Notes: a model not told the origin generated them from the sequence alone. DNA of 44,612 nt from an uncultured Clostridia bacterium (GCA_944381245.1 CALWKK010000006.1:1-44612), one strand, 5' to 3'; positions 8,843-16,396 are shown, numbered from the stretch's first letter. A program made the numbers and translations.

Positions 8843-10519
8843 ATGATAATAGAAGAAGGTGTATTAAAAAAAGTTAATGAAAGAGATATACGTCTTTTAA
8901 ATAGAAAACCTAAAAAATTTTGGAAAGGTATAAAGAGTGTTGGTGATGGTGCTTTTAAGGGTTGTAGATACTTAACAAGCATAAACATACCAGACAGCGT
9001 AACTAGCATTGGAAGTGAGGCTTTTTCTGATTGTAGCAACTTGACCAGCATACACATATCAGACAGCGTAACTAGCATTGGAAGTAAGGCTTTTTCTGAT
9101 TGTATCAACTTGACCAGCATACACATATCAGACTGTGTAACTAGCATTGGAAGTGAGGCTTTTAAAAATTGCGAAAAATTAACCAGCATAAATATGCCAG
9201 ACAGTGTGACTAGCATTGGTGATATGGCTTTTGAAGGTTGTGAAAACTTAACAAGCATAAACATACCAGACAGTGTGACTAGCATTGATTATAGAGCTTT
9301 TGCTAATTGTAAAAACTTAACAAGCATAGACATACCAGACAGTGTGACTAGCATTGATTATGGAGCTTTTGCTAATTGTGAAAACTTAACAAGTTTAAAC
9401 ATACCAGACAGTGTGACTAGCTTTGGTAAGTGTGTTTTTTCTGGTTGTAAAAACTTAACAAGTATAAACATACCAAAAGGTGTGACTAGCATTGGCATCG
9501 AGATTTTTTATAATTGTAGAAACTTAACAAGCATAAACATACCAGACAGTGTGACTAGTATTGGTGCTTGGGCTTTTAAAAATTGCGAAAACTTAACAAG
9601 CATAAACATACCAGACAGTGTGACCAGCATTGGTGATATGGCTTTTGAAGGTTGTGAAAACTTAACAAGCATACACATACCAGACAGTGTGACTAGTATT
9701 GGTGCTTCGGCTTTTAAAAATTGCAAAAACTTAACTAGCATAAATATACCAAACAGTGTGACGACCATTGCTTATGCAATTTTTGATGGTTGTGAAAACT
9801 TGACAAACATAGATATACCAGATAGTGTAACGAGCATTTGTAAATATGCTTTTTGTAGTTGTAAAAACTTAAAAAACATACACATACCAGACAGTGTGAC
9901 GGCCATTTATGGTTCAGCTTTTAGTTATTGTAAAAACTTGACAAACATAGATATACCAGACAGTGTGACTAGCATCGAAGATTATGCTTTTGAAGGTTGT
10001 GAAAACTTAACAAGTATAAACATACCAGACAGTGTGACTAGCATCGAAGCTTGTGCTTTTGAAGGTTGTAAAAACTTAACAAGCATACACATACCAGACA
10101 GTGTGACTAGTATTGATGCTTGGGCTTTTAAAAATTGCGAAAACTTAACAAGCATAAACATACCAGACGGTGTGACTGACATTGGTAGGTGTGTTTTTTC
10201 TGGTTGTAAAAACTTAACAAGTATAAACATACCAGACAGTGTGACTAGCATTGATTATGGAGCTTTTGCTAATTGTAAAAACTTAACAAGCATAGACATA
10301 CCAGACAGTGTGACTAGCATCGAAGATTATGCTTTTTATGGTTGTGAAAACTTAACAAGTTTAAACATACCAGACAGTGTGACTAGCTTTGGTGAGGGTG
10401 TTTTTAATGGTTGTAAAAACTTAACAACCATAATCATGCCAAAAGGTGTTGCGGGGAAGATCGGTGCTTGGAATTTTTCTAGTGGTAAAAGACAAAATGA
10501 CGATAGAACTAAAAGCTAA
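8843..10519 (+). CDS. BspA-type leucine-rich repeat protein (LRR_5 family)
   Basis: A 558-aa protein made almost wholly of repeats: a 41-aa N-terminal cap (IKSVGDGAFKGC end), 21 full 23-residue repeats of the form NLTSINIPDSVTSIGxxAFx-x-C, and a 34-aa C-terminal cap. This is the Treponema pallidum/BspA-like LRR, a solenoid used for protein binding and common in host-associated anaerobes. Start: ATG 8843 with AAAGGAG. No signal peptide, lipobox, LPXTG or membrane segment is visible, so it is not obviously exported, which is unusual for BspA proteins. Repeats are near-identical at DNA level, and blocks of repeats are duplicated (5-8 resemble 19-22; 10 resembles 4), showing recent expansion. It lies in an island of gene remnants. 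Ligand unknown. Confidence 0.85.
   Translation: MIIEEGVLKKVNERDIRLLNRKPKKFWKGIKSVGDGAFKGCRYLTSINIPDSVTSIGSEAFSDCSNLTSIHISDSVTSIGSKAFSDCINLTSIHISDCVTSIGSEAFKNCEKLTSINMPDSVTSIGDMAFEGCENLTSINIPDSVTSIDYRAFANCKNLTSIDIPDSVTSIDYGAFANCENLTSLNIPDSVTSFGKCVFSGCKNLTSINIPKGVTSIGIEIFYNCRNLTSINIPDSVTSIGAWAFKNCENLTSINIPDSVTSIGDMAFEGCENLTSIHIPDSVTSIGASAFKNCKNLTSINIPNSVTTIAYAIFDGCENLTNIDIPDSVTSICKYAFCSCKNLKNIHIPDSVTAIYGSAFSYCKNLTNIDIPDSVTSIEDYAFEGCENLTSINIPDSVTSIEACAFEGCKNLTSIHIPDSVTSIDAWAFKNCENLTSINIPDGVTDIGRCVFSGCKNLTSINIPDSVTSIDYGAFANCKNLTSIDIPDSVTSIEDYAFYGCENLTSLNIPDSVTSFGEGVFNGCKNLTTIIMPKGVAGKIGAWNFSSGKRQNDDRTKS
8947..10455 (+). repeat. Tandem 69-bp coding repeats of the LRR gene
   Basis: About 21 head-to-tail 69-bp units, each carrying a nearly invariant core like CCAGACAGTGTGACTAGCAT. 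They encode the 23-aa LRR unit in frame throughout. High nucleotide identity makes the array prone to unequal recombination and assembly error in unit number. Confidence 0.9.
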
Positions 10520-10647
10520 CAGCTAATGTTATATAGAATGAAGAAACTTTAAATAAGAGAGTGGCTGGCTGTGGCTTTTGGAGGGTTGCTAGTATTTTTA
10601 AAAGAAAAGCTTGGTGCTAATATATAAATTAAAAAAATGTAAAATGT
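10520..10647. other. Non-coding gap after the LRR gene
   Basis: No ORF, no convincing terminator and no RNA gene seen. A G-rich patch at about 10560-10595 stands out against the AT-rich background. Confidence 0.4.
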
Positions 10648-10770
10648 TCAATTCCGCCAACGGGGCTTCCTCTTTCATTCATTTCAAGTGGTGGAACATC
10701 TTTTGCTGTTTTTATGTCCAAAATCGGCGTTGTGCTTAATGTTACGAAGCAAAATAGAGAGATTTTGTAA
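10648..10770 (+). pseudogene. Decayed second copy of the ftsW 3' end
   Basis: The frame 10648-10770 reads SIPPTGLPLSFISSGGTS, then FAVFMSKIGVVLNVTKQNRE and a stop. It aligns with the FtsW C-terminus IPPTGLPLPFVSAGSTS, LIVFMSAIGVCLNVLRQ. There is no upstream coding sequence, so only the last about 40 codons survive. Many third positions differ from the intact gene, so it is either an old duplication or a piece of a paralogous or foreign SEDS gene. About 120 bp after its stop is the same motif that follows the intact ftsW (see the repeat at 10892). Confidence 0.7.
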
Positions 10771-10891
10771 ATTAATTGATTTCTCATTTTCGTTTTTATA
10801 TACTATGACCATAAAGGGAAAAATAATGAGAAATTATTTTTTAGTTCATGCGCTTAATAATGTTGGTAATGATTATTGGTATGCATAGGTA

Positions 10892-10921
10892 AAAAAAACT
10901 TAATTTATATGATGATAAATA
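10892..10921 (+). repeat. Direct repeat copy B
   Basis: A-run, CTTAATTTATAT, GATGATAAATAT: same as 8013-8043 except for one missing C. It closes the segment that contains the HD remnant, LRR gene and ftsW remnant. Confidence 0.6.
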
Positions 10922-10940
10922 TAAAAAAATTATAAAATGA

Positions 10941-11093
10941 GAAATTGATTAAATAAAAAAAGAATATAAAGAAGTTATTTAAGCCTTTAACGCAATTATA
11001 ACAAATAGTTTATCTAAATTAATACAAATGTTAGTAAAAATAGCTAAAAATGATAAAAATCATTTGTTGGGGAAATTATTGCAAAAGGCGTAA
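10941..11093 (+). pseudogene. Remnant of an unidentified small gene with two in-frame stops
   Basis: Frame from 10941 reads EID, stop, IKKEYKEVI, stop, then AFNAIITNSLSKLIQML, VKIAKNDKNHLLGKLLQKA and a stop. Both internal stops are TAA where GAA would keep the helical reading. The family is not recognised. Confidence 0.35.
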
Positions 11094-11284
11094 TAAATTT
11101 AAAAAAAATACCTTACAAAAAAAGGTGTATAATTAATTGTATTAATTAAAATCAGTAAAGTTATGGATAATATAACAAATAATTAATTAATAGTAATATT
11201 AAAATTACATAAAATTTTTTAAAAACTAGAAAAATAAGGTAGTGATTTATTTACTCAAGGGAGCCTGATTGTAAAGTTATCAAA

Positions 11285-11401
11285 ATGCTTGAGCGAGGCG
11301 AGAGAAAGGCAGCTTATATAGCTGTCAAAGAACTTTATGATTTAGTTAAAACTGAAAAAAGGCAAGATATTTTAGGAGAAGTTTTGATTAATTGGGGATA
11401 G
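11285..11401 (+). pseudogene. Small ORF remnant (38 codons)
   Basis: Frame reads MLERGERKAAYIAVKELYDL then VKTEKRQDILGEVLINWG. The open frame extends a few codons upstream (PDCKVIK). It looks like the C-terminal helix of a larger lost protein; no SD at the ATG and no family recognised. Annotated as a probable fragment. Confidence 0.35.
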
Positions 11402-11520
11402 GCTTGGGGCTGTCTATTCCTTTAATTTAATTTTGCTAGGTTATAAAGTTTTGCTGTTGACTAAAAAATTCTTCTGTTGTTATATAGGCGATTGCACAAG
11501 TTGACAAAAGTAATAGCGTT

Positions 11521-11616
11521 ATGAGAGAAAGTATAGAAAGAGATATTATGAGAATAGTGCGAGCAGAAGGAATTGAAAACACAGATAAAAAAGAATTTGA
11601 AAAATATTTGCCATAA
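11521..11616 (+). pseudogene. Small ORF remnant (31 codons) before a good terminator
   Basis: Frame reads MRESIERDIMRIVRAEGIEN then TDKKEFEKYLP, stop. The same frame continues after the stop as EKEFIEARTKIEE, stop, so a longer helical protein has been broken. Upstream codons (IAQVDKSNSV) are also open. The retained terminator at 11697 supports a formerly expressed gene. Family unknown. Confidence 0.35.
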
Positions 11617-11696
11617 GAAAAAGAATTTATCGAAGCTCGCACGAAAATAGAAGAATAAGAAAGAGATTAGTAATAAAATTAATAATTTAAAATATA

Positions 11697-11724
11697 AGCA
11701 ATGGAGTATCCATTGCTTTTTTTT
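11697..11724 (+). terminator. Strong intrinsic terminator closing the remnant region
   Basis: AGCAATGGA (11697-11705), loop GTA, TCCATTGCT (11709-11717), then eight T's. It serves the + strand remnants. Confidence 0.85.
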
Positions 11725-11938
11725 AATAAAATAATAAAATTTTACTATTTTTATAAACTATCCAATATATTTATATAAACTTTATGTCGAAGTTGGAACA
11801 ATCAATAAACCTTATAAATTTTTTTTAATAATAAAATTACGTCTGTCTAAATATTATAAATAAAGTAAATTTGCTAATAATATAATATTAATTTTGCATT
11901 AAATATTTAATGCTTTTTATTTTTATGTTGATTTTATA

Positions 11939-12313
11939 TTAATTATAAAATATACTTTTTATATCGTTAATTAAATCTATTTTATCAAATTTATTTTCTT
12001 TAACTAATTTATAATTTGCATAAATAAACAATATGTTTTGTGCTGTGTTTTTGCATTCTGCTGTGTTTGAACAATTATAAAATTTCTCTATCTCGTTTTT
12101 ATTGATTTCATCATGTATTATATATTTAGCTATAATTTTTGTTAGTTTATCATAATTTTCTTTCCTAACCTTTGATTCTTTGTTTTTTGTAGAGTATATA
12201 TCTTCAAATTTTATTTTATCTTCAATCTCTGGGAATATGTTTTTTGCTAAAAATTTTAATTCTTGTTCATCAACTATATATTTTAATAAATCTTTATTTG
12301 TTAGTTTGTCCAT
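11939..12313 (-). CDS. Hypothetical protein, divergent from the HTH regulator
   Basis: A 124-aa soluble, largely helical, Lys/Glu/Asn-rich protein of no family I recognise. The start is set at 12313 (MDKLTNKDLLKYIVDEQELK) because AAAGGAG lies just upstream; an in-frame ATG 12 codons earlier lacks an SD and overlaps the promoter region. It has its own promoter (TTGCAT, 17 bp, TATACT) facing away from the HTH gene. The divergent arrangement suggests control by that regulator. A toxin or effector role would be speculation. Confidence 0.55.
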   Translation of the reverse strand: MDKLTNKDLLKYIVDEQELKFLAKNIFPEIEDKIKFEDIYSTKNKESKVRKENYDKLTKIIAKYIIHDEINKNEIEKFYNCSNTAECKNTAQNILFIYANYKLVKENKFDKIDLINDIKSIFYN

Positions 12314-12337
12314 TATTTCTCCTTTTGTATTAATGTG

Positions 12338-12366
12338 AGTATAAAGCACCTTTTGTCCTAATGCAA
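12338..12366 (-). promoter_or_regulatory. Promoter of the 124-aa gene
   Basis: On the minus strand TTGCAT (12366-12361), 17 bp, TATACT (12343-12338), then a leader of about 18 nt with AAAGGAG. Its -35 is 10 bp from the -35 of the divergent HTH promoter. Confidence 0.6.
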
Positions 12367-12376
12367 ATAAAAAATA

Positions 12377-12405
12377 ATGACAAAATATAACATTTTAAGT
12401 ATAAA
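12377..12405 (+). promoter_or_regulatory. Promoter of the HTH regulator gene
   Basis: ATGACA (12377-12382), 17 bp, TATAAA (12400-12405). An 8-bp perfect inverted repeat AACATTTT (12389-12396) / AAAATGTT (12411-12418) brackets the -10, a plausible autoregulatory operator. Confidence 0.5.
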
Positions 12406-12418
12406 GGATAAAAATGTT
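12389..12418. promoter_or_regulatory. Candidate operator: inverted repeat around the HTH gene -10
   Basis: AACATTTT and AAAATGTT with a 14-nt spacer; centre-to-centre distance is 22 bp, about two helical turns, as expected for a dimeric Cro/CI-type repressor. Perfect arms, but AT-rich, so chance cannot be excluded. Confidence 0.4.
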
Positions 12419-12423
12419 GAAAA

Positions 12424-12849
12424 ATGTCTAAATTTATCGAATTTCTTAAAGATGTTCTAAATGAAAAAGAAATGAAAATAAATGATTTAAGAGGTGTTTT
12501 GGGAAAAAATTCTATATATGAATATTCTAAACATTACCCAACCTTAAATAGTGCGATAAAAATAGCGAATTATCTTCAGGTGTCGCTAGATTATTTGGTG
12601 GGTAAAAAAGAAGAAAATAATTTCAAAAAATATAAAATTGAACAAAGTGATTTTTTTAATAAAGTTAAGAATCAGCTACATTTAAACGGAGTAACAATAA
12701 AAAAATTGTGTACTGATTTAGGATTTTCAAGAACTAACTTTTCGAGATGGAAAAAAGGAACAAATCCAAATTTTTTGAATATTATTTGCATTTCTGAATA
12801 TTTAAAATGTGATATAGACGATATTTTAGAAAAAGAAATAATAAATTAA
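12424..12849 (+). CDS. Tandem helix-turn-helix (XRE/Cro-CI type) regulator
   Basis: A 141-aa DNA-binding protein with two HTH_3-like units in tandem. The first (about 10-62: INDLRGVLGKN...AIKIANYLQVSLDYLVGKK) has the classical C-terminal LQVSLDYLVG. The second (about 85-137: TIKKLCTDLGFSRTNFSRWK...ISEYLKCDIDDILEK) is the better conserved. No effector domain is present. The ATG at 12424 has no SD at proper distance; AAAGGA instead precedes an out-of-frame ATG at 12414 that opens a 5-codon ORF (MLKNV) whose stop overlaps this start region. The 3' end overlaps murG by 4 bp, convergently. Likely represses itself and the divergent gene (inferred). Confidence 0.75.
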   Translation: MSKFIEFLKDVLNEKEMKINDLRGVLGKNSIYEYSKHYPTLNSAIKIANYLQVSLDYLVGKKEENNFKKYKIEQSDFFNKVKNQLHLNGVTIKKLCTDLGFSRTNFSRWKKGTNPNFLNIICISEYLKCDIDDILEKEIIN

Positions 12850-13895
12850 GATAAAGAATTTAGATATGTGTCATAAATAATTTGTGTTATTGTTTTATTT
12901 GGATTTGATAAATTATATTTTTTTATGTTTTTTATTATAATATCTTTATTGTTATCTAAATATTTTATTTTATTTAAAAAATTGCCTATTGTTAAATTTT
13001 CTTGTTTAAGCACTTCACACATATTCAAATTTTTAAAAAAATTTGCATTTTGTATTTGATCTCCACGGCTTTCTGCTTTAGGAAGGGGGATGAATAGTGC
13101 TAATTTGTTTAGCGCAAATAATTCAAAGATTGAGTTGGCTCCTGCTCGTGAAATAACTATGTCTGATGTTTTTAAAAAATCTTCTATATTATCTGCATAT
13201 TCAACTGAATAATAGTTTTTTTCTTTTATTAAATTGTTTTTTTTATTTTTTCCTGTAATATGTAAAATATTATAATAGGAGGTTAATGTTTCGATATTTG
13301 AATAAACAAAATTATTTAAGGCTTGTGAACCTAAGCTTCCACCAAAAAAAAGCAGAGTTTTTTTATTGCAATCTAAATTAATGTTTAAAGTATTACCGTT
13401 CAATATTTTTTTTCTAACAGGAGATCCCGTGAAAACAAATTTTTTTTTGTTTGATGCTGTGGAAGGAAATGATGTTAAAGTTAAATTAGAATAATGCGAA
13501 ATAATTTTATTGGCTAAACCAAGAGAAATATCTGATTCATGGGTGATAACCGGAATTTTTAATTTTTTCGCTGCTATTGCAACTGGTATGGAAACATATC
13601 CACCTTTTGAAAAAATTATTCCAGGCTTTATTTGTGTTAATATTTTTTTTGCTTCGTTAATAGATTTTAATAACTTATATGGTATAAAAAGATTTTTTAA
13701 TGATAATTTTCTTATTAATTTAGTTGCTTTAATTTCTACAAATTTAATTTTTTCTTTAGTTACTATTTCTTTTTCAATTCCATTAGTTCCTATATAGATT
13801 ATTTCATCAAAATATTTTTTTAATTCTGGTATTAATGCTATATTGGGCATAACATGTCCAGCAGTTCCACCACCTGTTAAAACAATAGTCTTCAT
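12846..13895 (-). CDS. murG: UDP-GlcNAc:lipid I N-acetylglucosaminyltransferase MurG
   Basis: Peripheral membrane GT-B enzyme that converts lipid I to lipid II, the substrate polymerised by FtsW. Seen: N-terminal glycine-rich loop TGGGTAGHVMPN (about 7-18), the second conserved segment FSKGGYVSIPVAIAAKKLKI with THESD, FFGGSLGSQALN (about 183-194) and the donor-site region SRAGANSIFE. The 349-aa length is normal. The gene usually follows ftsW directly; here it is inverted and 4.8 kb away. No SD precedes the ATG; TAATAT lies 6 nt upstream, so it may be leaderless, although an upstream TATAAT could give a short leader. It follows the 137-aa gene by 42 bp. Confidence 0.93.
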   Translation of the reverse strand: MKTIVLTGGGTAGHVMPNIALIPELKKYFDEIIYIGTNGIEKEIVTKEKIKFVEIKATKLIRKLSLKNLFIPYKLLKSINEAKKILTQIKPGIIFSKGGYVSIPVAIAAKKLKIPVITHESDISLGLANKIISHYSNLTLTSFPSTASNKKKFVFTGSPVRKKILNGNTLNINLDCNKKTLLFFGGSLGSQALNNFVYSNIETLTSYYNILHITGKNKKNNLIKEKNYYSVEYADNIEDFLKTSDIVISRAGANSIFELFALNKLALFIPLPKAESRGDQIQNANFFKNLNMCEVLKQENLTIGNFLNKIKYLDNNKDIIIKNIKKYNLSNPNKTITQIIYDTYLNSLS

Positions 13896-13937
13896 GTTTT
13901 TATATTATGTTTTTTTATATAAAATTATACTTTTTCA

Positions 13938-14351
13938 TTATTCTTCTATTTTTTTATAAGAATCGATTGAAATCTCTTGTTCATCTTTTTTTTCATCTGA
14001 TTTTGATATTAGTTTTATTAATGGTTCTAAATTTGCATATTGAGGTGAATTTGATAATGTTTTTGAAAAAATTTGATTAATATTAAGTTTTCCTCCAGAA
14101 AATAATGATAAAAGTGGTAATATATTTGTTAAAGAAGTTAATAGATTGTTTTGTTGAATGTTGTTATTATTTTCGGAATTTATAACTTCATTTGAATTGG
14201 AAGAATTATTTTCTGCATTATTAAAATCATCTGGATAACTACAAATATTTGCTCCTTTTAAAGGAAGATTTTTTTCCAAATTATTTTGATTATTAATATT
14301 TTGAGTGCTGAATAAATTTAAAAATTGATTTATTAAATTTTTTAAATCCAT
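13938..14351 (-). CDS. Asn-rich hypothetical protein
   Basis: A 137-aa protein of low complexity. An amphipathic N-terminus (MDLKNLINQFLNLFSTQN) leads into an Asn/Ser-rich disordered stretch (residues 17-70), then a hydrophobic helix LLTSLTNILPLLSLFSGG (about 71-88) and a charged tail with EKKDEQEISIDSYKKIEE. SD AAAGGGAA precedes the ATG. It lies just upstream of murG on the same strand and is divergent from the 95-aa gene by 68 bp. I do not recognise the family; the hydrophobic segment could associate with the membrane. Confidence 0.55.
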   Translation of the reverse strand: MDLKNLINQFLNLFSTQNINNQNNLEKNLPLKGANICSYPDDFNNAENNSSNSNEVINSENNNNIQQNNLLTSLTNILPLLSLFSGGKLNINQIFSKTLSNSPQYANLEPLIKLISKSDEKKDEQEISIDSYKKIEE

Positions 14352-14419
14352 ATTTCCCTTTATTAAACATTATATATATATGATTTCATATAATAAAATA
14401 GTTAAATTTTGGAGGATAT

Positions 14420-14707
14420 ATGTCTAAAAGTTTGTTTGAATTTGCCAATGAGAATAAATGTAAGGATCAAGAAGAAAAAAAATCTATAAAAGATATTGAT
14501 GAAAATAGTTTAAAAAAAGAAATAGATAAATATTCAAAACTTTCTCAAAAAGAATTGATAAAAGAACTACATAATCAAGTTAAAGATCAAAAAAATTCCG
14601 GAACTTTTAATTTTAAAGATCTTTCTAATAAAATTGAAGGAATAAAACCTATGTTATCTGAAGAGCAAATAAAAAATTTAGATAATTTATTGAATCAAAT
14701 TAAATAA
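14420..14707 (+). CDS. Small charged helical protein upstream of a subtilase
   Basis: A 95-aa Lys/Glu/Asp-rich protein, predicted helical, with a C-terminal motif IKPMLSEEQIKNLDNLLNQI. A strong SD (GGAGG) lies 7 nt before the ATG. The subtilase gene starts 14 bp after its stop, so the two are cotranscribed. No signal peptide or cysteine. Function unknown; it could be a substrate, regulator or unrelated passenger of the protease. Confidence 0.6.
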   Translation: MSKSLFEFANENKCKDQEEKKSIKDIDENSLKKEIDKYSKLSQKELIKELHNQVKDQKNSGTFNFKDLSNKIEGIKPMLSEEQIKNLDNLLNQIK

Positions 14708-14721
14708 TAGAGGGAATATAA

Positions 14722-15852
14722 ATGAAAAATTTATTTAAGATAGATCCCAATTTATTTGAAGTTGTAAGTTTAAATATAGATAAAACAATTAATTGTATTG
14801 CTTATGTTAGTGATTTTGTTAAAGCAAAAAATTTTTTTAACGAAAATGAAATTATAAAAGAGCTTCCTTTTATTAATGCGCTTGCTATTAAGGTTAAAAC
14901 TTCAAAATTATTTGATATTTGTGAAAGAAGTTGGATTAAGTGCTTAACTAAACAAACAAATGTTTTAGCTTTGATGAATGTATCTAAAGAAATTTTGGGA
15001 GTTAATCAAAATAGTTTAACCGGGAAAGATGTCACTATAGCTTATATCGATACTGGTATTGCTTCACATTTGGATTTCATTTTAAGCAAAAATCGTATAA
15101 TTAAGTTTGTTGATTTTATAAACAAAAAAAACAAGAATTATGATGATAATGGGCATGGAACTTTCGTTGCAGGAGTTGGGAGTGGAAGTGGTATAGTTAG
15201 TGGTGGAAAATATTCTGGAATTGCACCACAATCAAATATTATTTCTCTTAAAGCTTTAAATGAAAATGGTGAAGCTAGCGCTATCACAATTTTAGAAGCT
15301 ATGCAATGGATATTTGATAACGCAAAAAATTTTAATATAAGAGTTGTTTGCATGAGTTTCGGAAGCGAATCTTTAGGTTATAATGATCCGATAATGCGAG
15401 GTGCCGAGGCTTTATGGAATAAAGGCATAACAATGGTGGCAGCAGCGGGAAATAGTGGGCCGAATTTTGAAACTATAAAATCGCCTGGAATTAGTCCTAA
15501 AATTATTACGGTTGGTGGATTAAATGATAATAGAGATGAAAATGGAAAATTTGATAAAAAAAATTTTAGTATAGCAGATTTTTCTTCAAGGGGCCCGGCT
15601 TTAAGAAGATATAAACCGGATTTGGTGGCTCCAAGTGTTAATATTAATTCATGTTCTAATAATTTTAATAAAATATACACAAAAATGAGTGGAACAAGTG
15701 TTGCAACTCCAATGATTGCAGGAATGGTTGCATTACTACTAGAAAAAGAGAATAAATTAACGCCAGATCAAATTAAGTTTAAGTTATTATCGATTTGTAA
15801 AGGTATAACATATAATAGAAACTTAGAAGGTGTTGGTTATCCTATTTTTTAA
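14722..15852 (+). CDS. S8 family (subtilisin-like) serine peptidase, intracellular type
   Basis: A 376-aa protease with the complete S8 triad: Asp110 in AYIDTGIASH, His145 in DDNGHGTFVAG and Ser326 in MSGTSVATPMIAG, plus the oxyanion Asn243 in AAAGNSGP. The N-terminal about 95 residues form a propeptide- or inhibitor-like domain. No Sec signal peptide is present, so it should act in the cytoplasm or be released by another route. SD AGAGGGA precedes the ATG. It is in an operon with the 95-aa gene. The 3' end overlaps rsmD by 11 bp, convergently. Substrate unknown. Confidence 0.88.
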   Translation: MKNLFKIDPNLFEVVSLNIDKTINCIAYVSDFVKAKNFFNENEIIKELPFINALAIKVKTSKLFDICERSWIKCLTKQTNVLALMNVSKEILGVNQNSLTGKDVTIAYIDTGIASHLDFILSKNRIIKFVDFINKKNKNYDDNGHGTFVAGVGSGSGIVSGGKYSGIAPQSNIISLKALNENGEASAITILEAMQWIFDNAKNFNIRVVCMSFGSESLGYNDPIMRGAEALWNKGITMVAAAGNSGPNFETIKSPGISPKIITVGGLNDNRDENGKFDKKNFSIADFSSRGPALRRYKPDLVAPSVNINSCSNNFNKIYTKMSGTSVATPMIAGMVALLLEKENKLTPDQIKFKLLSICKGITYNRNLEGVGYPIF

Positions 15853-16381
15853 CAAAATAAGAAAGTGTTCGAGATCCATACTTTTTTGTGCTAATTAAAT
15901 TTAATGTTTCAAAGTTTAGCTGTCTTTTAGTGTCATGTTCGCATATAATAATACTTTCATTTGTTAATAAGTTGTTTTTTATAAGCTTTTCAATTGATAT
16001 TTCGTATAAATTACTTTGATAGGGAGGGTCTATAAAAACGAAATCTAATTGTTCATTTATTTGATCAATTGCTTTACAATAATCATTATTAATTATTTCA
16101 TAATTATTCTTATTTATTTTGCAATTTTCGATATTTTTTTTTATGATTTCAATATTTTTTTTATCATGATCAACAAAATATACTTTTTTCGCGCCTCTAG
16201 ATAAAGCTTCAATCCCTATGCTTCCACTTCCTGAAAATAAATCTAAAAAAACAGAATCTGTAATATGAAATTGTATTTTGGAAAATAATCCCTCTCTAAC
16301 TATATTTGCAGTGGGACGAGTTGTAAAATTGGATACAAATATTAAATTTTTATTTTTATAAAAACCGGCAATTATTTTCAT
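15842..16381 (-). CDS. rsmD: 16S rRNA (guanine966-N2)-methyltransferase RsmD
   Basis: SAM-dependent methyltransferase acting on the small subunit rRNA. The N-terminus MKIIAGFYKNKNL and the RPTANIVREGLF segment (about 22-33) are typical. The SAM motif is FLDLFSGSGSIGIEALSRGA (about 45-64) and the catalytic N6/N2-type motif is FIDPPYQ (about 115-121). The 179-aa length is normal. There is no SD; an extended -10 (TGc-TAAAAT) ends 6 nt before the ATG, so the mRNA is predicted to be leaderless. Confidence 0.92.
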   Translation of the reverse strand: MKIIAGFYKNKNLIFVSNFTTRPTANIVREGLFSKIQFHITDSVFLDLFSGSGSIGIEALSRGAKKVYFVDHDKKNIEIIKKNIENCKINKNNYEIINNDYCKAIDQINEQLDFVFIDPPYQSNLYEISIEKLIKNNLLTNESIIICEHDTKRQLNFETLNLISTKKYGSRTLSYFVKK

Positions 16382-16387
16382 GATTTT

Positions 16388-16396
16388 ATTTTAGCA
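16388..16396 (-). promoter_or_regulatory. rsmD extended -10, leaderless start
   Basis: Minus strand TGC-TAAAAT (16396-16388), then AAAATC, then ATG at 16381. The start codon coincides with the expected transcription start. Confidence 0.55.

Noticed and set aside
8791..10251. Several long minus-strand ORFs across the LRR gene (repeats like MLVTLSGMFMLVKF)
   Set aside because: They are mirror readings of the 69-bp coding repeats, have no SD or promoter, and are broken into pieces, while the + frame is continuous with a strong promoter.
8947..10455. Regular repeats reminiscent of a CRISPR array
   Set aside because: Period is 69 bp with no unique spacers; the whole unit is coding and in frame, giving a 23-aa LRR.
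10688..10888. 66-aa ORF in the island
   Set aside because: It lies in another frame of the ftsW C-terminal remnant, lacks an SD, and its translation resembles nothing; the SEDS frame is the meaningful one.
11939..12849. Toxin-antitoxin system
   Set aside because: Genes are divergent rather than in an operon, the 124-aa protein matches no toxin family I know, and the HTH protein has no antitoxin tail. Kept only as a regulator pair.
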